Positions 56,442 to 64,000 of a stretch of DNA of 64,000 nucleotides are shown here, piece by piece. Position 1 is the first letter of the stretch; the number at the start of each line of letters is the position of its first letter. Made by a program: the position numbers and the translations under genes. Under the pieces are notes generated by a model that saw only the letters and a list, made by a program, of their open reading frames with translations, searched no databases and had not been told where the DNA came from. Location of the stretch: the NCBI GenBank assembly GCA_003971905.1, contig RSEE01000044.1, positions 1 through 64,000 on the forward strand, read 5' to 3'. Source of the stretch: Moniliella sp. 'wahieum' (taxonomy: Eukaryota > Basidiomycota > Moniliellomycetes > Moniliellales > Moniliellaceae).

Positions 56442-57219
56442 TCATGCGACGTTTAGAGCGCCTTTTTGGCCGCCTTTGCGAGATGAGCAGAGTACTCCCA
56501 CGAAGGGCGTAGGAGGAGGGGGGATGTTGTTCCACAGGTTGGGCGTGAGGAAACCGTACGTCTTGGACACAGCCTCGAAGGTGGCCTTGATAAAGTTGCC
56601 CATGGTGGCCGTCTGGCCCGAAGACTGGGTGTAGCAGTCGGTCACACCGGCAAGCTGAAGCATGCGCTTCGACGCAGGAGCGGCAACAATGCCCGTACCG
56701 CGGGGGGCGGGAACGAGACGGCACATGACCGAGGCAGTCTTACCGCTCACCTTCATGGGGACCGTGTGGGGCTCACCAAGAGCAGCACCCCAGTACCCAC
56801 GGCGAACCGGAATAACGGAGAGCTTAGCCAGATTGATGGCAGCGCGGATGGCGGTGGCAACCTCCTTGGCGCACTTGACACCAGGCCCAAGTGACCGTCC
56901 GAGTCACCAACGGCAACGAACGCCTTAAAACGGGTACGCTGACCAGCACGGGTCTGCTTCTGCACAGGGTGGATCTTCATCACCTCATCCTTGAGCTTGG
57001 GCAGGAGCAGGTCCACCACCTGGTACTCTTTGATGGGGAGGGAAAAGAGGTAGATTCCTCGATCGACTTGATCTTGCCGTCCTTGACGAGGCGGCCAACG
57101 GAGGTGACGGGCACCCATTCCTCCTTCTCGCCGCCACGGGCACCACGACGGCCACGACGGCCACGGCCACCACGGTCACGGCCAAAACCACCACGTCCAC
57201 GAGGAGCTGCGTCAGCCAT
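56442..57219 (-). CDS. RPS2: Ribosomal protein uS5 (RPS2)
   Basis: Component of the 40S subunit near the mRNA entry tunnel. The start at 57219 ([18 protein letters not shown]) opens an RGG-rich N-terminus. [20 protein letters not shown] follows, then the S5 domain: [60 protein letters not shown] (frame-corrected), [20 protein letters not shown] and [20 protein letters not shown]. The end is [13 protein letters not shown] at 56442. Two frame changes (about 57040 and 56880). A possible 5'-UTR intron acceptor (TTTGTTTGCAG) lies about 75 bases upstream of the ATG, as is common in fungal ribosomal protein genes. Confidence 0.95.
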
Positions 57220-57577
57220 GTTGGTTGCTTGGATGGGGAAGTCTCGGGTACCAAGCAGCAGCAAACCATAGCAATGACAAGGGCGCCTGCAAACAAATAG
57301 GGTTAGTGCCGCAGCTTTTTTCGGTTCCACGGCCCAAACAAAGTGGGGTGTGGGGTAGGATGGGTGATGATCGATGCATGATATTTGATGGTGATGCATG
57401 ATGCTGATCTGGTCGATATTGGGAACTGCCGTCAACCGGTTACCGATTATCGATTGCCGGTACCGATAATCGATAATCCCGAGTCAGCCCGGGCAATCAA
57501 TGATCAATGATCCCAACCAACCATCTCAATCCAATCGGGGAGGGTGGCCTGCCCTCTCTTCTATCCCCCTCCTGTCT
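57220..57577. promoter_or_regulatory. Divergent promoter of RPS2 and EHD3 with inverted repeats
   Basis: Within 358 bases lie a GATGCATGATG cluster (57373-57404) and an 11-bp perfect inverted repeat, GATTATCGATT (57445-57455) against AATCGATAATC (57468-57478). GTACCGAT lies in the spacer. The ATCGATAATCGAT word recurs at 46617-46640 and 63653-63718. Confidence 0.5.
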
Positions 57578-58968
57578 ATGTCCAAGCCCACTGCCTCCCC
57601 CCGGCAGCGCACGCGTTGCCCAACTGAGCGCACATCTCTCACCGATGCTCGTCACCCCCCATGTGAGGAGCGTGCACTACTCACCCTCACCCGCCCCGAG
57701 GCACTTAATGCACTGAACTTGCCCATGGTTACTCAGCTCACTGCAAGACTTCAAGCCTTTCTCAAGGAACGCGGCCGCACCCTTCTACTCACCCACGAAG
57801 GCCGCGCTTTCTGCGCCGGCGGGGATGTCCTTGCCGTTGTCCGTGCTGCGGCGAGCGCCACCCAGAGGTCCAACAAGCCAGCTTGACCTTTTTCCAGAAA
57901 GAGTATGAGGTCGACTACCTCCTGGCTCGGATCGCAAACGACAGCCACCACGTCGCGTTGGCCATCTTAGATGGGATCGTGATGGGCGGCGGTGTAGGGC
58001 TATCTTCCCCACTTCAGATACGGGTGGTAACGGAAAACACGCTTTGGGCTATGCCTGAGACTGGCATTGGCTTCTTTCCCGATGTCGGGGTTGCTCGCAC
58101 CCTCGCCCAGCTGGACGGGGGGGTTGGGCTGTACCTCGCCCTAACAGGGCACCGGCTAGCCGGGTGGGAGCTCTATTACCTTGGCTTGGCGACGCACTTT
58201 GTCCCTGCATCAGCAGTGGCAGCGGTGGTTGCGCAGGTGACGGCGGCCCAGCCGCAGAACACTGCGCTAGTGGACAAGCTTCTGCTTGAGTGGAGCACTG
58301 ATCCGGCTCCGGCTACAGATCTGGCAAGCAGCCCCTTCTTTGGTCACGTAGGGTGGCCTTGGATCATGTCTTCTCCCTCACCTACCCCCAGTACCGCATG
58401 CAAGACATTCTCCAAAGCCTGGAGGAACTACAGCGCCCCGGCTCGGACACTCGGCGTATACTTGAACCTCGACTAGAAAACGAGGGGTGGGACGACATTT
58501 CCCTCTGGGCTATTAAGACACTGGCGGTGCTTCACAGCAAGAGCCCCCGATCACTTGTGGTGACCCATCGGCATATGGGAGAGCCACTGCCGTCGCTTGA
58601 GGCGAGCTACGAGCGCGACATGCGCCGTGCTACTGGATTTTGCCGTCTGGCCCGTGGGGAGCGTGACTTCTACACAGGCGTGACTCATGTCCTCGAGAAG
58701 GATGCAGAGGGCAAACGGAAGACTGGACGGCCGGATGGGAACCCGCAAATATTGATGCTGTGGACGAAGAAAGGGTGGACCAACGGTTTTTCCGTCCTGA
58801 CATTAACATCCCACACTTGGACTTTCTTTGGCCGATGGGCTGAGCCTCAGGGAAAAGTCGCCAGACACAAACGAGTATGTGTTGCCTTCAGACCGTGAGT
58901 GCACCCTACTTCTGCGCAACAAAGGGGTGTCTACCCCCGCAGAGTTGGTGACTGCGTTGTATGGCTAA
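57578..58968 (+). CDS. EHD3: 3-hydroxyisobutyryl-CoA hydrolase (enoyl-CoA hydratase family)
   Basis: Mitochondrial enzyme of valine catabolism (HIBCH/Ehd3). Visible: ALLTLTRPEALNALNLPMVT, EGRAFCAGGDV (oxyanion loop), YEVDYLLARI, AILDGIVMGGGVGLS, TLWAMPETGIGFFPDVGVAR, YLALTGHRLAGWELYYLGLA and THFVPASAV. The HIBCH-specific C-terminal region follows: WDDISLWAIKTLAVLHSKSP, SLVVTHRHMGEP, LARGERDFYTGVTHVLEKD and RPDINIPHLDF. It ends TALYG at TAA 58966-58968. I take the ATG at 57578 (MSKPTASPRQRT); in-frame upstream codons reach 57500. Four or more frame changes occur. The catalytic Glu/Asp region (PETGIGFFPDVG) is intact. Confidence 0.92.
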
Positions 58969-59182
58969 ATACGGCCCTAAACCTGGTCTGGAGCGTAAGA
59001 TATTGGAGTGGGCAAGTCGCACACACCAGTTTGAAAAATGATCTGCATTACTGTTGCATGGCCACCCTTCCCACTTGAGTATCATAGGGTGCCATCATGA
59101 TGTTAATGATAGACCTTAGCAGGGACATCATGCATCAATACAAACGCATACCTCAATAGGACTCCTGACGAATGGGTATAAG

Positions 59183-60119
59183 TTACATGTCTTCTTGCCG
59201 CCATGCTGGGACGCCAAACGAGTCAGTACTCCGTATCTACAAAGAGGAGAGACGTACCTTGAGCAACTTGGTCTCGGCGTTTGCGCTCATTGATGCGTGC
59301 GAAGTACTTCCGCTCGAATCCATTTGAGCGGTCCACGCCATCCCCGATACCCTGGAGCAATTCCAAACCGGTTAGGCGGTGGAGTAGGGCCCGCGTATTT
59401 GGCATCCGCGGCCCCTGCTCCTTCTTGGTAGAAAGAAAGGCCAACGCCGGATCGTCCGCTCGGACAACAGCACGCAATTCAGCGTTCATCTTCTCATCGG
59501 TAGCATAACGGGCCACACCTTCCTCCTTCATAGCCTCCAGTTCTTCTTGTTTCCGCCTCGCTTCGCAAGTTGGACTTGTCCGCGCCCCCAATTCTTACGC
59601 TCGGCCTCCTTCGCCTTCCGTGCCCGCTCTTCCTCTGCCCGTTCCGCCGCCTCGGCCTCGACATCAATTTTTCGTCCCGAGGCATCACGGTAGACCGTCT
59701 GCTGTTCGCTATTGTTCGAAGGGGTGGGGCAGCAGCGCGCCGCAGCTTCTCGGGCCAACGCTCCTCCTTTTGCGCACGAAGATCTGCTTGGTCATCAAGC
59801 CTGCGCGCGGGCGGGCGGGGGCGGGGGCAGAGTGACCATCTCGGTCTCAGCCCAGCTTGGGAAGCAGAGTCGGACGAGACCACTTGCGATGAAGTAGCAG
59901 AGGAAAACGCCTTTTTGAATGCGGGCTTCTTGCCCTCGCTACGCGGAGAACGAAGGGGTCTTCTGGCCCTGTTTCCTCTTGTTCGGGCACAGGCCAAGGG
60001 TTGTCATCCTGGATAACCAAGCCAGGCTCAGCATGCTTCGACTTGCGCTTTTTCTTGCGAGACTCATCAGGTTTTTCAAGGTAGCGGGCAAGGTAAGCTT
60101 GCGTCTTGGGGTCAGGCAT
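59183..60119 (-). CDS. BUD13: BUD13/CWC26, RES complex splicing factor
   Basis: Subunit of the pre-mRNA retention and splicing (RES) complex with Pml1 and Snu17/Ist3. The start at 60119 gives MPDPKTQAYLARYLEKPDES and a Lys-rich stretch. Diagnostic motifs are QQTVYRDASGRKIDVEAEAA, EERARKAKEAERKNWGRGQV and EELEAMKEEGVARYATDEKM. PTPPPNRFGIAPGYR (frame-corrected) and DGVDRSNGFERKYFARINER follow, the part that binds Snu17. After LLK a GTACGT...TAG stretch of only 21 nt (59237-59257) contains a stop. If it is removed, the frame ends SFGVPAWRQEDM at 59183, close to the WS.EDM terminus of the family. Several frame changes occur. Confidence 0.9.
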
Positions 60120-60468
60120 GTCAGGCAATTGACGACGCTGGTGGCAAAGTGGAGGCGATTGGGGGCAGTTGGCGGCGATGGTCTGTGGTAAATTCAAAGA
60201 TTGAGGGATGCACAAAAACAACTTTGAAATATGGATATTCTGAGCCTCCAGAATTATCGAGCCACTGGTAACAACAACAAGTATCACACGTCCGCGTTAC
60301 TACCAGAGAGCATAGTACGCCAGGGTTTCTGTTAACCAGCGGCAGCCTTTTACCACCTGTCCCTTCCTTTTATGTGTGTCTCCATGAAAAGGTATGTAAC
60401 CTGTGGACATATCATGTGAAGTGCAATCATACAAAAGGGACACGAAGACGAAAAGTACAAATACTCGA
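60120..60468. other. BUD13 upstream and SPC25 downstream spacer
   Basis: About 350 bases between two minus-strand genes. Nothing recognised. Confidence 0.5.
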
Positions 60469-61470
60469 TCATGACTCCGGGACAGAGCTACCTAGCCCCC
60501 CCAGCTCCCCCGGAACGGCAAGCATCACGCCTGGATCCCACGTCGTCGTTTGGAGGCGCCAGAGCCCTTGTCGGAACTCGTGCCTCATGGCCTTGATGAA
60601 AGACCATGGGTCGCGCGTGCGGTTCATCTGCTCCACCAGTGCATGAATCGTACCCCCAGGCAGGGGTGGATGAGTGGAGAGTACGCTGTACGGCTTCCCT
60701 TTGCCGCCGAGGTCGAGGAGGCAAGTCGATTGGAGTAAAATCGTCGGGATTGAGAAGGTAGAAAATGATTTTGAGTTGGGCTGCAGCGTGGTCAGTACCG
60801 ATACACCAGGAACAACGAGTGGACGTACAAGAGTGTTTCGTAGGCTGGATCTCGATGCCAAGCAGGTCTTGGAGACGTTGATGCTCCCAAGGTGTTTTGG
60901 ACCGCTGGAGATGAATGGTATCGCGTACCATCTCGAGATGTGTCCGTTTCCTACTGGTTTGGGTCGTGACTGCTGCTAGCTGTGCGCGCAAATCATCAGC
61001 CTTGGAGCTCAAACTGGCCTGGGTGGCACGGAGGTGAGCGAGCGTGTCACGCTCCTCGGCGTCGGCTGCTTTTTGAGCACTGATCGTTTCCCACAGTGCA
61101 GACTGAGCCTCCTTTGCATCTGTCACCTCCCCCTCAGCCGCTCGCACTTCGTCCCGCGTTAACGCCAACTGGGTCTCGTGCGCCTCCCGTTCCGCCTCGG
61201 CACGAGAACAGGTGCTGCTCACGGCCGCTTTGAAATGGACTAGAAATCGGTCCATTTGGTCAAAGAGCGAACCAAAATCCAGAGGAACGGGGCGAATTGC
61301 CAGCTCTTCTTCCTCCTCCATACGCGACCCAGAGATTGGCAGGGAGTGGGGCATACAGCGACGCCGGGGCCGGGGCCAGGGAGGGGCGCACCCGCCGTCC
61401 CGCCGGTTGCACCCGGCGCACAGGTGCAGTACTCTTTCTCGTCCGCTTGTGGGGTGGCGGTGTCTGCCAT
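60469..61470 (-). CDS. SPC25: Kinetochore protein Spc25 (Ndc80 complex)
   Basis: Spc25 pairs with Spc24 and anchors the Ndc80 complex to the inner kinetochore. The start at 61470 gives MADTATPQADEKEYCTCAPG, a Gly/Pro-rich head. After a frame change, LDFGSLFDQMDRFLVHFKAA leads into a long coiled coil (CSRAEAEREAHETQLALTRD to ADDLRAQLAAVTTQTSRKRT). The globular RWD-like domain follows: EHQRLQDLLGIEIQ, QLKIIFYLLNPDDFTPIDL, GKGKPYSVLSTHPPLPG and LVEQMNRTRDPWSFIKAMRH, the family's most conserved C-terminal helix. A tail ends at 60469. Frame changes lie near 61350, 60790 and 60720. The order coiled coil then RWD and the TRD...FIK..R motif separate it from Spc24. Confidence 0.88.
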
Positions 61471-61747
61471 AATGCTGGTGATGCTGGTGGTGGCGTTGGT
61501 GGTGGCTAATGCAGAGAGATGGTTCAGAAAACAACGGGGAGGTGTGGGACGCTGCTCCTGACTTTTGCTGCGGCCGGGAATGTTGAGTGATGCTCTCGCT
61601 GTTGAGATGGGACGCGCTAGAACGGGGGCAGTGTGCCGAGTCATGCGCTCTGCAATTTCCACGGGGGTCAGCTTATTTCAATGTTTAAAAGCCGCTCACG
61701 CTATATCGAAATCCCTGGGCCCTGTCAGCTTTGAATATTAAGGCGCC

Positions 61748-61780
61748 AGTGGATTAAAATCCACTACCCACGTTGGTGGG
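61748..61780. other. Two adjacent short hairpins
   Basis: AGTGGATT-AA-AATCCACT (61748-61765, perfect 8-bp stem) is followed by CCCAC-GTTG-GTGGG (61767-61780). The arrangement resembles the twin hairpins at 10843-10883. It lies about 280 bases upstream of SPC25. Function is unknown. Confidence 0.6.
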
Positions 61781-61795
61781 GCTGATGATCCAGCT

Positions 61796-62783
61796 GTGCC
61801 TCTTCGCCACATCCTGAGGGACGCGCCGATACCTACTTGTTTTGCAGAAAACAGCCCCGGCAACCAAGTTCCTCACACACAGTCCCGCCCCGCTGCCGCA
61901 ACAGCGCGCGATGGAGAATCATCCCCACAGGACACAGGTCAGGCAGTGATCGCCCCCTACGTAAATGCCCATACTGCCTCCACTGCTCTCAGCAGGAGGA
62001 CAACCAGCGCTCTTGGCAGTCGTAGAATACGGGCGAGCTTTGTCCCCTTGGGAGACTCAGGTTGCCTGCCAAGTCAATGTCAAGCGCGAAGCCAACCTGC
62101 TCATGGCAATTACTACTACGATTCGCTCTGCTACCTGTCCGCCCGCAAGGCTCTCATATGAGTCGCGCTTCCCAATTTGAGCCACACCCTCAAAAGCTCG
62201 TTTCAGCAAGAGGCGCAAGAGAGATAGCCGCGTTCATGCCGATGATCAGAAGGGACAATGCTCCGGAAACTCGTGACCAAGCTCTGTGCTCCCACTCGTT
62301 CCACATCATCACGCAAGTGGGACACAGCCAGGTATGGCGAGTTGTTCTCTTGCGATAAAAGTCAGGAGAAAATATGAGCACTTAACAGGAGACTAACCAA
62401 AAAGGCATGGTCAATGGATGACGCGCGCCGTCTTCATTGAGCGCGACATCCTCAGTGCCACCGTACCCCGTGGTTAGTGAAATCATGCACGCCTTCCATG
62501 ACCAGGAGATTGTGTGTCTCGCCACGGAGTAATATGTCCCTGACGCGGTTTCGATACCTTCTGCAAGTCCGGCTTGCAACGCGAGCACCATGCCCACTTC
62601 TATGGAACGGAGATGTTTGTTGCGGTCCATGAGCTGCATGCTGGAGCATGTTCCCCCCAGCCTCAAGCCGGTTCCTCGTTCGACGCCTCGGGCTACTTCA
62701 ACTTGACGGACTTGGACTGGCTTCGGGTTCTAGGACAAACTCCAGTCGAGTTGCCTCATTATGGAAAAGTCTACACGGAGTGA
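61796..62783 (+). CDS. Possible hypothetical protein, fragmented frames
   Basis: I do not recognise a family. Several plus-strand pieces look coding when read across frame changes: VPHTQSRPAAATARDGESSP, GRALSPWETQVACQVNVKRE with ANLLMAITTTIRSA, then KLVSARGAREIAAFMPMIRR and FDASGYFNLTDLDWLRVLGQ with TPVELPHYGKVYTE, ending at TGA 62781-62783. A possible intron begins GTATGGCG near 62332. Start and exon structure are not fixed, and this could be an old degraded gene. Confidence 0.25.
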
Positions 62784-63179
62784 TGGATACCGACGGCGTC
62801 TACTGCACTCCGCTCCCTGTTCCAGGCGTGTCAAGAGCATATGTTGAAACCCCCAATTCCATTCCGGCTTGCACCATTATACGGCGACTGAGATTATATT
62901 CTACCGGTCACTTATGGCATTCGCGTTGATTAATGAGTACGGATCATCGAGATCATTGACGAACACTATATAGAGAGAGGCGGCATCCACTACCTCGCAG
63001 ACTTCCCACCCTTTTCGGGTCACCTAACATCGATATGTGGGCAAGTCTGTAAAATTGGAAGCGTGTGTGCTGCATCAGTCCGTGTAATACATGGTACACC
63101 GCTTCGGCAGGAGTTGCACTTCAAAACTTCTCACCAATGTTGAATGGGATTGTGGGAAGGCACAGCCCGGGGGAAGAGA
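62784..63179. other. Gap before the tRNA-like element
   Basis: Nothing recognised. Confidence 0.4.
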
Positions 63180-63253
63180 GGCTCGAATAGGATTCGAACC
63201 CATGTCATCGCCTATTGGCCAGGGGTGCGTTACCACTACGCTAGTATCGAGCC
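63180..63253 (-). tRNA. tRNA-like element, degenerate; isotype unclear
   Basis: Read on the minus strand, GGCTCGA pairs perfectly with TCGAGCC (acceptor). The T arm is ATGGG-TTCGAAT-CCTAT, and the D arm GCG-TAGTGGTAA-CGC holds the invariant AGTGGTA. Two faults stand out: five instead of two bases link the acceptor and D stems, and the anticodon arm (CCCCT/AGGCG) has one mismatch and no U33. The loop GGCCAAT would give CCA by position, while GCC (glycine) is the more natural reading of the string. It is either a tRNA pseudogene or a tRNA-Gly with base errors. Confidence 0.5.
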
Positions 63254-64000
63254 GGGATAAGAGCAGCTGCACACAGGATCACAGTCTAACAGTGATATAG
63301 TTGCACGATAGGTTGTGTCCCTCTGTTATGAAGGGACGAAGGAACCACGCATCATCACCAAAGGGGGCGCAGAGGGGAGATATCGACACCTGGTATTAGA
63401 AAGCGCAATCAGAGAAATGAGATGACAGCCTCGTCTCTCTCCTCTTTTGAGCAAGTGGAATGTGAGCGATGGGGGAGGGCATGTGGCGGAAGCCAAACCG
63501 TGCTGATGTCCTGAGCGGCTGGCGACGCTATTAACCAGATGAGATCGATGAGAAGGGAAAGCGTGGTGAGCGCCGGTGAGCGGCTGAGCCTGCTGAGCTC
63601 ACCAGCGCTCACCCGCGCGAAATCTTCTCCCTGTGCACGCAGGCTTCGTAAACGATAATCGATAATCGTAGAGACGCATAATACCGTGCGTAGGCTTTGG
63701 GTGGCGGATAATCGATAACAACGCTCAGTCACTCATAACGATGTAACAAGAAGCTCTATTGTTAACGGCGTTCTTACAGCGACGCCCTGCGACACCTGGC
63801 GGAAGGGGGAATGGGAAGATCGGAGGATGGGTGCATTATAGAGGGGTGTGTTGGCTGTATCCCTGCTTTTGCATGGCATTCATCGATCATCGATCATCGA
63901 TCATCGGGATAGTACACTTGGCCAGGCTCCGAGCAGAGCACGCAGTAGCACGCAGCAGCAGACACAGGCGCCGTGGGGAGCACCAGGAGCAACTGCTTAC
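63254..64000. other. Right-end gap with ATCGAT repeats
   Basis: Contains GGTGAGCGCCGGTGAGCGGC words (63567-63590), ATCGATAATCG blocks at 63653-63668 and 63705-63718, and a CGATCAT heptamer array at 63881-63907. No gene motif was found before the window ends. Confidence 0.5.
63881..63907. repeat. CGATCAT heptamer tandem repeat
   Basis: Three and a half perfect copies of a 7-base unit. It is another heptamer-period repeat, as at 9929-10018. Confidence 0.85.

Overview
The window reads as nuclear DNA of a fungus, most probably a basidiomycete; an Ustilaginomycotina or Malassezia-like yeast is my best guess, not proven. The evidence is a set of recognisable eukaryotic housekeeping genes, few and very short introns (48-77 nt, donors almost always GTACGT, CTGAC or CTAAC branch points, AG acceptors), a fungal plasma-membrane H+-ATPase, and fungus-specific families (FAR11, YTP1, ERT1, RER1). 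Genes lie on both strands with short gaps. No operons, insertion sequences, CRISPR arrays or prophage are seen. The first 12 bases are two TAACCC telomere units joined directly to the interior of a FAR11 gene, so the left edge looks like a chromosome end cut into a gene. A second global feature matters for every entry: almost every conserved gene changes reading frame repeatedly, as if single bases were missing. Because this affects essential genes such as PMA1, RFA1, RPS2, SPC25 and an RFC subunit, I read it as consensus sequence error rather than decay. CDS spans below are therefore gene extents that cross frameshifts, not single open frames. Layout: 0-6 kb, two phosphatase-regulator genes (5'-truncated FAR11/STRIP, then a PP4 regulatory subunit 2). 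7-9 kb, an LTA4H-type M1 aminopeptidase (-). 9-12.2 kb, a long gene-free region with heptamer repeats, a 27-bp tandem duplication and twin hairpins. 12.2-15.2 kb, PMA1 (+). 16.6-25.3 kb, two unrecognised disordered proteins (+) on either side of RFA1 (-), then an LRR protein (+). 25.9-27.9 kb, the gluconeogenesis regulator ERT1 (+). 28.4-29.1 kb, a thioredoxin-domain protein of the Grx3/4 type running into a hexanucleotide microsatellite (-). 29.7 kb, a 107-nt hairpin. 30-34.3 kb, a divergent pair: a Ubl-plus-membrane HERP/Usa1-like protein (-) and a U-box cyclophilin (+). 34.7-38.7 kb, a divergent pair: a beta-lactamase-fold protein (-) and an acyl-CoA/4CL-like ligase (+). 39-43.5 kb, NOC1/MAK21 and RER1 (-), the latter divergent from an RFC subunit (+, 44-45.1 kb). 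47-55.4 kb, a TGL2-like lipase, a YTP1 family protein and EMG1 (all -). 55.8 kb, tRNA-Ala(TGC) with a 12-nt intron. 56.4-59 kb, a divergent pair: RPS2 (-) and 3-hydroxyisobutyryl-CoA hydrolase (+). 59.2-61.5 kb, BUD13 and SPC25 (-). 63.2 kb, a degenerate tRNA-like element. Beyond genes, the most interesting layer is a set of short motifs that recur mostly in gene-free stretches: GATGCATGATG clusters, ACCGGTGACC tandems, ATCGATAATCGAT blocks and a TTACGCGTAA-like palindrome, plus several perfect hairpins. No single defence or biosynthetic system is evident. The strongest candidates for something undescribed are the 107-nt hairpin at 29.7 kb, the Grx3/4-like protein that appears to have lost its glutaredoxin domain, and the intergenic motif families.
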